In this document: piece by piece, positions 8,371 to 16,343 of the stretch | Layout of the letters: each line of letters begins with the position of its first letter | Position numbering within the stretch: the first letter of the stretch is position 1 | Assembly (NCBI GenBank): GCA_964519335.1 | Contig: CAZFIA010000001.1 | Location: 1 to 64,000, forward strand | Reading direction: 5' to 3' | Length of the DNA stretch: 64,000 nt | From: JALZVT01 sp964519335 | GTDB taxonomy: Bacteria; Pseudomonadota; Gammaproteobacteria; Pseudomonadales; Azotimanducaceae | Program-made: the position numbers and the translations under genes | The notes under the pieces: model-generated | The model's input: only the letters and a program-made list of their open reading frames with translations | The model's database searches: none | What the model was told of the DNA's origin: nothing

Positions 8371-8778
8371 TTAGTCGCTTAGTTCCAGCAGATCCCAGAG
8401 ATTGCCGTACAGATCTTTGAATACAGCCACTGTGCCGTAAGACTCTTCGCGTGGCTTTTCTATGAACTCTACGCCTTTCGATTTATAGGCCTTGTAGTCT
8501 TTCCAGAAGTCATCGGTGTGCAAGAACAGAAATACGCGCCCGCCTGTTTGGTTGCCGATGCTCAGTCGCTCAGTGTCGGTTTTTGCTTGCGCGAGTACTA
8601 GCTGTGCTCCTGCTGTTTGAGAAGGTGAAACTACAACCCAGCGTTTCTGTTCTTCAGGAATAGGCTGGTCTGCGAGGAGCTGAAAGTTCAGCTTAGTGAC
8701 GAAGAAGTCGATTGCTTCATCGTAGTCTGCGACGACAAGCGAGGTTAGGGCGATGTGTTGGGCCAATGTGTAGCGCAT
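8371..8778 (-). CDS. VOC-family (glyoxalase/bleomycin resistance-like) protein
   Basis: 135 residues consisting of one pair of vicinal-oxygen-chelate modules. The opening (IALTSLVVADYDEAIDFFVTKL) has the usual strand-helix with a divalent-metal or substrate-binding position. The end (YGTVAVFKDLYGNLWDLLELSD) has the characteristic DxxGNxWxLxE. Proteins of this type include lyases, dioxygenases and antibiotic-binding proteins, and nothing visible decides between them. It stands alone, convergent with the thioesterase gene. Confidence 0.8.
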   Translation of the reverse strand: MRYTLAQHIALTSLVVADYDEAIDFFVTKLNFQLLADQPIPEEQKRWVVVSPSQTAGAQLVLAQAKTDTERLSIGNQTGGRVFLFLHTDDFWKDYKAYKSKGVEFIEKPREESYGTVAVFKDLYGNLWDLLELSD

Positions 8779-8896
8779 CTATTTAGTCTGGTCACACCTA
8801 TCCTAGCGCATGCGGTTGTCTATGTGCCTTGCATTGTGTAACTGGCGAAGGGTTGCTGATATCGTGGTTGGCAAGCAAAGCCGCGAACCTGGTGAC

Positions 8897-9565
8897 ATGG
8901 CTGCTGAATTTCAAATCGTCGAACATAAGGACTGTCTGCGCTGTTTCCAGCCGATAGATCAACGGGCAATGGTTTGCCCTTTCTGTCAATCGTCACAGAA
9001 GAAGCCAACCTCTCGCCTGCATTCCTTCTTGCTCTCCTTACTGAACCCTGCAGCGGTTGTGCTTACCTTCGCGTTCGCGGGTTGTGCTGCGTACTTCTGG
9101 TTTTCGTTTGATAGCGAACGAGATTCTGGGTTGGAGCTGGCTCGGGATCTCGCTACCGCGCAGAGGGAACTCGATGTCATTCGATCTGATAGTGAGGCGC
9201 AAAGGTTGAGTAGTGAAGAATCTGCGCGGCTTAGACTCGATTTGGTAAAAGGTGAATTAGAGGTACTAATTAGTCATATAGGGTCGACCGCAAATCTCGT
9301 AGCCACGTTTTGTAACGAAGAATCGATATTGAGCGTGTGCCTGGAAGCATCGAAAGGCACAAGCGAAGATTCCATTGCCCTGGCCCGGCTGATGGGTCGT
9401 TTTGAGGCGCTTGGCTCAGGGGCTGCTTTTTGCGATCGGATGCGCCCGGTTGTAGAGAATCTGAACCGCCGGGCATCGAGCCGGACGGGCGCGAATATGC
9501 GCGATAGCTACTATCTGGCGACGGCAAACTGTTGGCAATCCGCCCAGGGGATTGAGGGGGATTGA
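8897..9565 (+). CDS. zinc-ribbon membrane protein with coiled coil, unknown function
   Basis: 222 residues if started at ATG 8897; the frame is open upstream to 8810. Residues about 11-30 carry two Cys pairs (CLRCF and CPFC), a small zinc ribbon expected in the cytoplasm. A hydrophobic segment (about 44-65, LLNPAAVVLTFAFAGCAAYF) follows. A charged, probably coiled-coil stretch (about 75-125) leads to a C-terminal domain with several cysteines (FCNEES, CLEASKG, FCDRM, NCWQS) that could form disulfides in the periplasm. I recognise no family. It sits directly upstream of rpsF, in the same direction, with a 109-bp gap. Confidence 0.6.
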   Translation: MAAEFQIVEHKDCLRCFQPIDQRAMVCPFCQSSQKKPTSRLHSFLLSLLNPAAVVLTFAFAGCAAYFWFSFDSERDSGLELARDLATAQRELDVIRSDSEAQRLSSEESARLRLDLVKGELEVLISHIGSTANLVATFCNEESILSVCLEASKGTSEDSIALARLMGRFEALGSGAAFCDRMRPVVENLNRRASSRTGANMRDSYYLATANCWQSAQGIEGD

Positions 9566-9617
9566 GGCGCCTTGCCTAGCCTTACGGAACCCCCTATTAT
9601 CCCCCACCCAAATAACT

Positions 9618-9652
9618 CCTCGGTCTACTGTCGGCAGCCCGCCGGTCAGAGG
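9618..9652 (+). promoter_or_regulatory. possible S6:S18 autoregulatory leader hairpin
   Basis: The rpsF leader contains CCTC (9618-9621) and GAGG (9649-9652) enclosing an inner CTG-TCGG-CAG hairpin and a CCCGCCGG strand. Bacterial rpsF leaders often carry a hairpin with CCG in a bulge that binds the S6:S18 complex and represses the operon. The position and the CCG-containing strand fit, but the fold was drawn by eye. A covariance-model scan would decide. Confidence 0.35.
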
Positions 9653-9674
9653 CCAAACCCATAAGGAGCAAGTT

Positions 9675-10214
9675 ATGCGACATTACGAAGTCGTGTTCCT
9701 CGTGCACCCTGATCAGTCGGATCAGGTACCGGGCATGGTGGAACGCTACGCTGGCCTCATTCAACGTGGCGGCGGTCAAGTTCATCGAACCGAAGACTGG
9801 GGTCGACGGCAGCTCGCTTACCCCATTCTCAAGATCCATAAAGCCCACTACATCCTTATGAATATTGAGGTGAATGGTGAGGTGCTTGCTGAGCTTGAGA
9901 GTGCGTTTCGGTTTAACGATGCCGTGTTGCGCAACATGATCGTGAAGCGCGACGAGGCCGTAACGGGCAATTCGAAGATTTACGAAGAAGAGCTTAAAGA
10001 GCAGGAGAAGGATCGCGAGCGCGATAAGCGACGCGAAGAAGAGCTCGCCGCTCGAGCTGCAGCGGCTACTCCTGGAGCGGAAGGTGAAGGCGTCGTAGAG
10101 GGGGTAAACGATGCTGAAGGTGAGCCGACAGTAGGCGCTGAAGATCTTGAACCTCCTGCTGACTTCAATTCGGAGCCCGAAACAACATCCGCTGTGCAAG
10201 AGGAAGGTGAGTAA
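9675..10214 (+). CDS. rpsF: 30S ribosomal protein S6 with long acidic tail
   Basis: 179 residues starting at ATG 9675, which has AAGGAG at 9663-9668. Residues 1-100 are a normal S6 (MRHYEVVFLVHPDQSDQVPG, EDWGRRQLAYPI, AVLRNMIVKRDEAV). S6 pairs with S18 on the platform of the small subunit. In E. coli S6 is about 130-135 residues including a short glutamate tail. Here the tail is about 75 residues: first a charged EEELKEQEKDRERDKRREEE helix, then an Ala/Glu/Gly-rich acidic segment. The stop overlaps the rpsR start (TAATG). It is the first gene of the rpsF-rpsR-rplI run. Confidence 0.95.
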   Translation: MRHYEVVFLVHPDQSDQVPGMVERYAGLIQRGGGQVHRTEDWGRRQLAYPILKIHKAHYILMNIEVNGEVLAELESAFRFNDAVLRNMIVKRDEAVTGNSKIYEEELKEQEKDRERDKRREEELAARAAAATPGAEGEGVVEGVNDAEGEPTVGAEDLEPPADFNSEPETTSAVQEEGE

Positions 10215-10441
10215 TGGCTAGACATTTTCGACGCAAGAAGTATTGCCGCTTCACCGCAGAAGGTATTAAGGAGATTGATTACAAAGATCTCGACATTCTG
10301 CAGCAGTATGTAACCGAGACCGGCAAGATAGTGCCGAGTCGGATTACGGGCACCAAAGCAAAGTATCAACGCCAGCTGGCGACTGCGGTAAAGCGCGCTC
10401 GGTTTCTAGCGCTGCTGCCATACACCGATCAGCACGAATAG
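10214..10441 (+). CDS. rpsR: 30S ribosomal protein S18
   Basis: 75 residues, the normal length. The sequence ARHFRRKKYCRFTAEGIKEI at the start and the IVPSRITGTKAKYQRQLATA motif identify S18, which binds 16S rRNA next to S6. Translation starts at the ATG overlapping the rpsF stop by one base, giving coupled synthesis of the S6:S18 pair. No alternative reading is plausible. Confidence 0.97.
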   Translation: MARHFRRKKYCRFTAEGIKEIDYKDLDILQQYVTETGKIVPSRITGTKAKYQRQLATAVKRARFLALLPYTDQHE

Positions 10442-10456
10442 GTCGGGGAGAGCGTT

Positions 10457-10903
10457 ATGAATGTTATTTTGCTAGAGCCGATTGGCAAGCTAGGCGACCT
10501 CGGTGATGAGGTTGTAGTTAAGAGCGGATTTGCACGCAACTTTCTTATCCCTCAGGGCCGCGCTGTGCGCGCAACCGAAGAAAATCGTAAGGGTTTTGAA
10601 GAGCGGCGCGCTGAGCTTGAAGCTGCAGCACTTAAGCGTCGTAGCGCTGCCGAGCAGCGCGCAGCGGCACTCACCGACCAGGAAATCACCATCGTCGCGC
10701 GATCTGCCGAAGAAGGTAAGCTCTATGGCAGTGTGGGTACGCAGGAAATCGCCGACGCTTTGATCGCCAAGAACCTGGAAGTGGTTAAGGCCGAAGTGCG
10801 CATGCCCGAAGGCGCGATTCGCGAGGTAGGTGAATACAACGTGGCGATTCAGCTAGAGGCCGAGTTGTTAGTGGACGTAAAGGTAACGGTGGTTTCCGAA
10901 TAG
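10457..10903 (+). CDS. rplI: 50S ribosomal protein L9
   Basis: 148 residues, the usual length. The N-terminal domain (MNVILLEPIGKLGDLGDEV, VKSGFARNFLIPQGRA) and long connecting helix are typical of L9, which binds 23S rRNA near the L1 stalk and affects frame maintenance. It lies 15 bases after rpsR with GGGGAGAG before the start. No gene separates it from dnaB, an order common in gammaproteobacteria. Confidence 0.97.
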   Translation: MNVILLEPIGKLGDLGDEVVVKSGFARNFLIPQGRAVRATEENRKGFEERRAELEAAALKRRSAAEQRAAALTDQEITIVARSAEEGKLYGSVGTQEIADALIAKNLEVVKAEVRMPEGAIREVGEYNVAIQLEAELLVDVKVTVVSE

Positions 10904-10925
10904 GCAACCTGCCAACCTGAGTCAC

Positions 10926-10948
10926 AAGTCCCGGGCTTGCCGGGACTT
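10926..10948 (+). terminator. strong hairpin after rplI, without clear T-tract
   Basis: AAGTCCCGG (10926-10934) and CCGGGACTT (10940-10948) form a perfect 9-bp stem with a GCTTG loop, 22 bases past the rplI stop. The following bases are ATCCAC rather than a T-run. It may attenuate or stabilise the rpsF-rpsR-rplI transcript rather than act as a classical intrinsic terminator. It overlaps the DnaA box by two bases. Confidence 0.5.
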
Positions 10949-10955
10949 ATCCACA
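10947..10955 (+). promoter_or_regulatory. consensus DnaA box upstream of dnaB
   Basis: TTATCCACA, a perfect match to the high-affinity DnaA box, lies in the rplI-dnaB intergenic region about 100 bases before the dnaB start. A 9-mer is expected about 0.5 times by chance in 64 kb on both strands, so the position rather than the match itself is what makes it noteworthy. No cluster of further boxes or AT-rich unwinding element was seen, so it is not proposed as an origin. Confidence 0.45.
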
Positions 10956-11050
10956 GGCGCTATTGCACTGCCTTGTCCACCGCCTCAATACCGCTTGTAA
11001 TTCCCAGTCACTAGCGCCAATCTGGCAAACCGGCCAGACCACCCAGACTG

Positions 11051-12984
11051 ATGTCAGAAACTACCGATCCGCCAGAAGACTCCGCTGTTCCCGAGCCTGA
11101 TGAAGGTAAATCAAACTCTTCGTCTGACTCAGAGCATAGCGATCTCGGTGACATACAGGTGCCTGAGACACCGTCTGCACAGGGTCAGGAGTTCCTGGAC
11201 AATCAAGGGTCACCGGAGGTGGAAGCAGGGCCACCGGAGGTGGAAGNNNNNNNNNNNNNNNNNNNNNNNNNNNNNNNNNNNNNNNNNNNNNNNNNNNNNN
11301 NNNNNNNNNNNNNNNNNNNNNNNNNNNNNNNNNNNNNNNNNNNNNNTTCCTGGACAATCAAGGGTCACCGGAGGTGGAAGCAGGGCCACCGGAGGTGGAA
11401 GCAGGGCCACCGGAGGTGGAAGAGGTGCCCCTCGAAGACCGTGAGTTGCCAGCAGACTTTGAAGAGTATGAGGCCGCTGATTTTGAGCCCACTGATTCAG
11501 AGCCCACAGAATTCGAAAAAATGGACGGCGCGCCCGCAGCGCCGCCGGCCGAGTTTTCATCGACCGGCCCCGACCTTTCTAGCACCGCCAACCCTACAAT
11601 TAACTGGGGCAGCGGTGCTCGTACGCTAAAGAACCTGAAAGTTCCTCCGCACTCGCTCGAAGCCGAACGCGCTGTGTTGGGCGGCGTGATGCTCGATAAC
11701 GGACGGTGGGATAGCGTCGATGAAGTGGTCGCAAGCACCGACTTCTATCGACCGCAGCATCAACTCATATTTGATGCGATGCGCAAACTTTTCGAAGACA
11801 ATCAGCCCTTGGACGTGGTGACTGTTAGCACCCGGTTACAACACAGCGGTCAACTAGAGAAGGCGGGCAGCGCCATCTACATTGCGGAGATCGCCGAAGA
11901 AACGCCGGGGGCAGCTAACGTTGTTGCTTACGCGAAAATTGTGCGGGAGCGCTCCACGCTCCGACAGCTTTTGGGCGCGGCGAACCGCATTGCAGAGTCG
12001 GCCTTTAATCCCGATGGCCAAACTACCGCCGATCTGGTCAGTAGCGCTGAAGCCGAGATTTTTCGGATCGGCGAAGGTGATATGAAAGAGGGCGGGCCTC
12101 AGCCTGTCATTCCGCTACTAGCGGCAGCCGTTAAGAAAGTTGAAACCCTGTTTACGAGCCGCAAACCCATTACCGGTCTCGAAACCGGCTTTGTAGATCT
12201 CGATCGGATGACGGCGGGTTTGCAGATGTCAGATCTGGTCATCATTGCGGCGCGACCATCGATGGGAAAGACGGCGCTGTCGATAAACATTGCGGAACAC
12301 GCGGTGATGTCAGAGGGCGAAGGGGCGGTATTGTTCTTCTCTATGGAGCAGCCGGCTGATCAGATTGTGATGCGCATGCTTTCGTCACTTGGGCGCATTG
12401 ATCAAACCCGCATGCGTACCGGTGATTTGCAAGATGAAGACTGGGAGAGATTTACGAGCGCTGTGAGTCAGCTCAAAGACAAGCAGCTCTTTATTGATGA
12501 TTCGCCGGCACTATCTCCCATTGAAGTACGAACGCGCGCACGCAGAGTAGCGCGAGATGCCGGTGGCAAGCTCAGGCTAATTGTTGTCGACTATATGCAG
12601 CTAATGCGGGGTTCTTCTGAAAAATCAGAAAACAGGACCAACGAGATATCTGAGATTTCACGATCGCTGAAAGCGATTGCTAAAGAAATGAACTGCCCGT
12701 TGATTGCGCTATCGCAGCTCAATCGGGCGCTCGAAAGCCGGGAGAACAAGCGGCCGGTAATGAGTGATCTGCGTGAGTCGGGTGCCATTGAGCAAGACGC
12801 GGATGTAATTTTGTTTATCTATCGCGATGAGGTGTATCACCCCGAGTCTGAAGACAAGGGCAAGGCTGAGCTGATTGTGAGCAAGCAGCGTAACGGCCCT
12901 ATTGGAGGCATGAAACTCAAGTTCACCGGTAACCTCACCAAATTCGATAATCTTGCCAATGAGCGTTATGAAGACTTTGAGTAG
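11051..12984 (+). CDS. dnaB: replicative DNA helicase DnaB with acidic repeat extension
   Basis: The helicase core begins at LKVPPHSLEAERAVLGGVML (about 11636) and runs to 12984. It has Walker A (ARPSMGKTALS), Walker B (LIVVDYMQLM) and the C-terminal RNGPIGGMKLKFTGN motif, so it should load as the hexameric replication-fork helicase. Upstream the same frame stays open to ATG 11051 through a scaffold gap (11247-11346) flanked by two identical 55-bp copies; overlapping these copies joins the two halves in frame. The result is a Glu/Pro/Ser-rich acidic extension of roughly 145 residues containing tandem PPEVEAG units, absent from textbook DnaB (about 470 aa). No strong ribosome site precedes 11051. 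If that start is wrong, a downstream GTG (11374) is possible. Confidence 0.9.
11211..11422 (+). repeat. dnaB: 21-bp tandem repeat in the dnaB 5' region
   Basis: Units of 21 bp encoding PPEVEAG occur on both sides of the scaffold gap: two CCGGAGGTGGAAG-containing copies before it and three after it. Because 21 is a multiple of three, unit gain or loss keeps the DnaB frame. The true copy number is unknown because the gap interrupts the array. Confidence 0.8.
11247..11346. other. scaffold gap (100 N) with identical 55-bp flanks
   Basis: Exactly 100 N. Bases 11192-11246 and 11347-11401 are identical over exactly 55 bp, as expected when two contigs end on the same assembly k-mer. The gap may therefore have zero or negative real length, or hide extra repeat units. 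Confidence 0.95.
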
Positions 12985-12998
12985 AAGCGGGTAGAGCG

Positions 12999-14384
12999 TT
13001 GGTTGCGCGCAGCAAGAAAGTTAAGTCCGCCTACGTCTGCACCGACTGTGGTACAGAACATAAGCAGTGGCAGGGCCAATGTGCCAGTTGCTCAGCATGG
13101 AATACCCTGTCTCGGGTAAGCGTCGGGCCGGTTGCTGCCGGTGGTGGCGCTCAAGGCTATGCCGGCACTGTCTCTGAAGTAAAAAAACTGGGTGAAGTAG
13201 ATGCGCAGGAAATGGCGCGCATCGAATCAGGCATTGTTGAGCTCGATCGAGTGCTCGGTGGTGGCTTTGTACCCGGTTCCGTTGTACTTCTTGGCGGTGA
13301 CCCCGGCGCTGGTAAAAGCACGCTGTTGCTGCAGGTGAGCACCGAGCTTGCCAAGCAACAATCGGTACTTTATGTGTCGGGAGAGGAAAGTCTGCAACAG
13401 TTGGCCATGCGTGCGCGCCGACTTGGATTGCCGCTTGATCAGTTGCAGGTGGCGGCTGAAACGCGGGCCGAGGCGATTGCTGAACTCATATCCAAAAAAC
13501 CGCCGGCTATGCTCGTGCTTGATTCTATTCAGGTGATGCAGCTTGAATCGATTGATTCACATCCAGGTACGGTCACACAAGTGCGCGAGACGGCTGCATT
13601 TTTCACCCGATTGGCAAAACAAACCGGAACCGTAGTTGTGATGGTGGGCCACGTCACCAAAGAGGGCAATATCGCAGGCCCCAAAGTGCTTGAGCACATG
13701 ATTGACTGTTTTGTGATGTTTGATTCTGGCGGCAGCAATCGTTATCGCACTTTACGCGGCGTAAAGAATCGTTTTGGCGCGGTGAACGAGCTTGGCGTGT
13801 TTGCCATGACAGACAAAGGCATGCGCGAGGTCGCTAATCCGTCTGCCATATTCTTGCAGCGACCGGACAAAATGTCGCCTGGCAGCATTGCGACGGTTAC
13901 CTGGGAAGGCACGCGGCCGCTACTGGTTGAAATTCAGGCGCTGGTTGACGAGGGGCAGGGCGGTTACGCAAAACGTCTGGCCGTTGGGCTTGATCCACAG
14001 CGCCTGGGCATGCATTTGGCGGTGCTTAACCGACACTGCGGAATATCGCTTTCAGACCAGGATGTTTTTGCCAATGTGGTGGGAGGCGTGCGCATTAGCG
14101 AGACGGGTGCTGATTTAGCCACGCTTATTGCCGTGCTCTCAAGCTTTCGCAATCGCACCCTAAGCAAAGAGCTTATTGTGTTCGGTGAGCTAGGCCTCAC
14201 TGGCGAGATTCGTCCGGTGGCTAATGGCGAGCAACGCTTAAGCGAGGCGCGCAAACACGGCTTCAAGCGGGCGATTGTGCCGGCAGCTAACGCGCCGAAA
14301 AAACCTATTCCCGGGCTGTTGGTTGAAGGCGTGCACAACCTCGCTGCAGTGCTTGATGTGTTTGATGGGTCTGAAAGTTCTTAA
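12999..14384 (+). CDS. radA: DNA repair protein RadA
   Basis: 461 residues, the usual RadA/Sms length. In order: a C4 zinc finger (YVCTDCGTEHKQWQGQCASC), a RecA-like ATPase with Walker A GGDPGAGKSTLL at about residue 94, the RadA-specific KNRFGA motif, and a Lon-protease-like C-terminal domain (GEIRPVANGEQRLSEARKHG). RadA is a DnaB-type helicase that extends recombination intermediates. The start is TTG at 12999, 14 bases after the dnaB stop, and no ATG fits the N-terminus. It probably shares a transcript with dnaB; the alanine racemase gene often found here in pseudomonads is absent. Confidence 0.93.
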   Translation: MVARSKKVKSAYVCTDCGTEHKQWQGQCASCSAWNTLSRVSVGPVAAGGGAQGYAGTVSEVKKLGEVDAQEMARIESGIVELDRVLGGGFVPGSVVLLGGDPGAGKSTLLLQVSTELAKQQSVLYVSGEESLQQLAMRARRLGLPLDQLQVAAETRAEAIAELISKKPPAMLVLDSIQVMQLESIDSHPGTVTQVRETAAFFTRLAKQTGTVVVMVGHVTKEGNIAGPKVLEHMIDCFVMFDSGGSNRYRTLRGVKNRFGAVNELGVFAMTDKGMREVANPSAIFLQRPDKMSPGSIATVTWEGTRPLLVEIQALVDEGQGGYAKRLAVGLDPQRLGMHLAVLNRHCGISLSDQDVFANVVGGVRISETGADLATLIAVLSSFRNRTLSKELIVFGELGLTGEIRPVANGEQRLSEARKHGFKRAIVPAANAPKKPIPGLLVEGVHNLAAVLDVFDGSESS

Positions 14385-14387
14385 GCA

Positions 14388-14786
14388 ATGGGTACTTCTC
14401 TGCAGCCGTTGGTCGCAACTTTAGAGAGTGCAGCCAATGCGGCACCAGATATCTATGAGCTTGCGTTTAATCGCTACTTTGAACTGTGCCCTGCGTCCAG
14501 AGAACTTCTGCAGCACTCCGATGAGTTAATGCGCGGACGGATGATGGAGCAGGTGATGGGCTTGCTGATGGATGAGAGCGCGGCTGATCTTGAGGTCTAT
14601 TTCAAGTTTGAGGTAGCCAATCACGAAGGCTATGGTGCTGCGCCCGTGATGTATCAGCATTTGTTTGCGGCATGCAAAGAGGTAACCCAGGCCAACAGTG
14701 GTGATGCGTGGAACGCGTCAGCCAATGAATCCTGGGATCAGCAGATTGGTTTGCTACTCGGGCTGATAGAGAAGTATTCGAGCTAG
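14388..14786 (+). CDS. small helical protein, possibly globin-fold
   Basis: 132 residues, all-helical in appearance. The start (LVATLESAANAAPDIYELAFNR) and YFELCPASRELL resemble helices A-C of bacterial globins, and the segment FEVANHEGYGAAPVMYQHLF has a histidine where a proximal ligand could fall. The similarity was judged by eye, and key haem residues are not secure. The start is 3 bases after the radA stop, suggesting co-transcription. It is convergent with the coiled-coil operon. Confidence 0.45.
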   Translation: MGTSLQPLVATLESAANAAPDIYELAFNRYFELCPASRELLQHSDELMRGRMMEQVMGLLMDESAADLEVYFKFEVANHEGYGAAPVMYQHLFAACKEVTQANSGDAWNASANESWDQQIGLLLGLIEKYSS

Positions 14787-14792
14787 TCCGTT

Positions 14793-16343
14793 CTAAAAGC
14801 CGCCGCCGGTACGGAATCCACCACCGCCGCCACCTCTAGATCCGCCGCGTCGGCCGCCGAAACCGCCAAAGCCGCCTCTGCTGCGGCCAATGCCACCGCG
14901 ACCAAAACTACCGCCTCTGGATCTAGACCCACCGCCGCGGGGGAGTCGCCAGCCACCGCTGGTGTTGCCCGGCCAATGCCAGGTAGAGGCGCGGCCTCTG
15001 GACCGGCGTCTGCCGAATCCACCGCTGCCAAAATCTGGCCAGGCGCCAACATCTCTGTGCCGCTGCAAGCGTTGCAACACGCGCCATAACTCGGAACCAC
15101 CCACCAGACCACGTAAAAACTGGCCGAGTATTGCCTCGATGGCATTGTTGTCACTGAAGCCTGAGCGCAGGTCGTCGAAGCGTTTGTGCTTAAACCGTCT
15201 GCGAACGTCTTCTAGTTCTTGCAGGCGCTTTATTTGGCTGCCTTGAGTGCGACGATGATCTTCTAATTCATCTTCTAGCATCTCATCTGTTTCGCGCAGT
15301 TCCAGCAATTCATCGACAAGATTATCGTCGCGTCGATCGTAGGTGGAGTGTGCTCGTTCAATAAGGCCTCGCGCGTCCTTTCTCTGTAACGCTTCAGCGA
15401 GAATAGCGAGGCCTTTCTGCATGAACAGGTCGCTGCCTGAACCAAAAGCGGCGCGTTGTTCGTTGAGCTTTGCCAGCGCCTTCTCTGCGTCCTCGATTTG
15501 AGCATCGGCCTTGTCCTGATCAAGCTCCGCGTTTTTCAGCTGCTCAACCAGGCTAGCGATGCCGCCGCTGGCGATAGCCCTGGTCTCCATGGTGTGCAAA
15601 ACGGCAAGTTCGTGTTCTGCCTCTAACTGCCGTCGTTCTGCGTGTTGCCGCAGGCGACGCGGTATTTCCAACAGGTTGAAGTAGGTAGGGCGTGCTTGTT
15701 GGTAGTCGATTAGTCCGGCTACCCAACCGTCGAGCCAGCGAGTGAGGAGACGAGATTTGTATTCGCTAGTGCCGTACTTGCGCTCCCACAGGTAAGTGAA
15801 CAACAGGTCGGCTTCGAAGGGTTTGCCCTTTTCTCTGCGATCTTCCTCAGCGGTTTCAGTTTTGCGCATTGCGGCGTCGGCTACCTGGGTTGCATCGCGA
15901 ACCTTTTGCTGTGCCTGAAATTTTGGGTCTTCTTCTAGCCCGCGCTGAACCTTGGCTTCACCGTTTGCCAGGCGCTGGGCCGCGTGATCGACTTCTTCGT
16001 GCTCGAGCTTGCGGCGCGCCTCCAGGGTTTCGAGGGTGAGTCGAGCCTTATCCAGCTCTTGTTCGAGATCGACATAGGCCTTGTCGCGCTCGCTGATTGC
16101 CTGCTGCGCTCTCCGATCGGCGCTGTCGAGCGACTCGAAGAGCTCACCGCGCTCAATTTCCGTTAATCGTAGTTGAGCAAGCTGTTTGGTGGCCGCCGCC
16201 TGGTGTTGGCGGTTTCTGGCGAGCTCGTCGGCCGTTGCCTTAAGCTCGCGACCCAGACGATCGGATTCGTCACGCACGCCGCGTAGCGTGCGTTCGATTT
16301 GTAGCAGGGTGTCGCGTCCGCTCAGCATGCTTGTCAGTTCCAT
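14793..16343 (-). CDS. coiled-coil protein with Gly/Arg-rich C-terminus, unknown function
   Basis: 516 residues. Residues about 1-150 and 230-390 are strongly charged, Leu/Glu/Arg/Ala-rich and predicted to form long coiled coils. Between them lies a less charged block (LLFTYLWERKYGTSEYKSRL, WLDGWVAGLIDYQQARPTYF) that may be a folded domain. The last about 65 residues are almost only Gly, Arg, Ser and Phe (FGGFGGRRGGSRGGGGGGF), like an RGG tail that can bind RNA or drive condensation; this role is inference. It is the last gene of a three-gene operon and overlaps its upstream neighbour by ten bases. No named family is recognised with confidence. Confidence 0.65.
   Translation of the reverse strand: MELTSMLSGRDTLLQIERTLRGVRDESDRLGRELKATADELARNRQHQAAATKQLAQLRLTEIERGELFESLDSADRRAQQAISERDKAYVDLEQELDKARLTLETLEARRKLEHEEVDHAAQRLANGEAKVQRGLEEDPKFQAQQKVRDATQVADAAMRKTETAEEDRREKGKPFEADLLFTYLWERKYGTSEYKSRLLTRWLDGWVAGLIDYQQARPTYFNLLEIPRRLRQHAERRQLEAEHELAVLHTMETRAIASGGIASLVEQLKNAELDQDKADAQIEDAEKALAKLNEQRAAFGSGSDLFMQKGLAILAEALQRKDARGLIERAHSTYDRRDDNLVDELLELRETDEMLEDELEDHRRTQGSQIKRLQELEDVRRRFKHKRFDDLRSGFSDNNAIEAILGQFLRGLVGGSELWRVLQRLQRHRDVGAWPDFGSGGFGRRRSRGRASTWHWPGNTSGGWRLPRGGGSRSRGGSFGRGGIGRSRGGFGGFGGRRGGSRGGGGGGFRTGGGF

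Noticed and set aside
9597..10199. 200-codon minus-strand frame opposite rpsF
   Set aside because: It lies entirely antisense to a certain ribosomal protein gene and shows no recognisable domain.
10904..11050. Replication origin between rplI and dnaB
   Set aside because: Only one DnaA box is present, without AT-rich unwinding repeats or further boxes.
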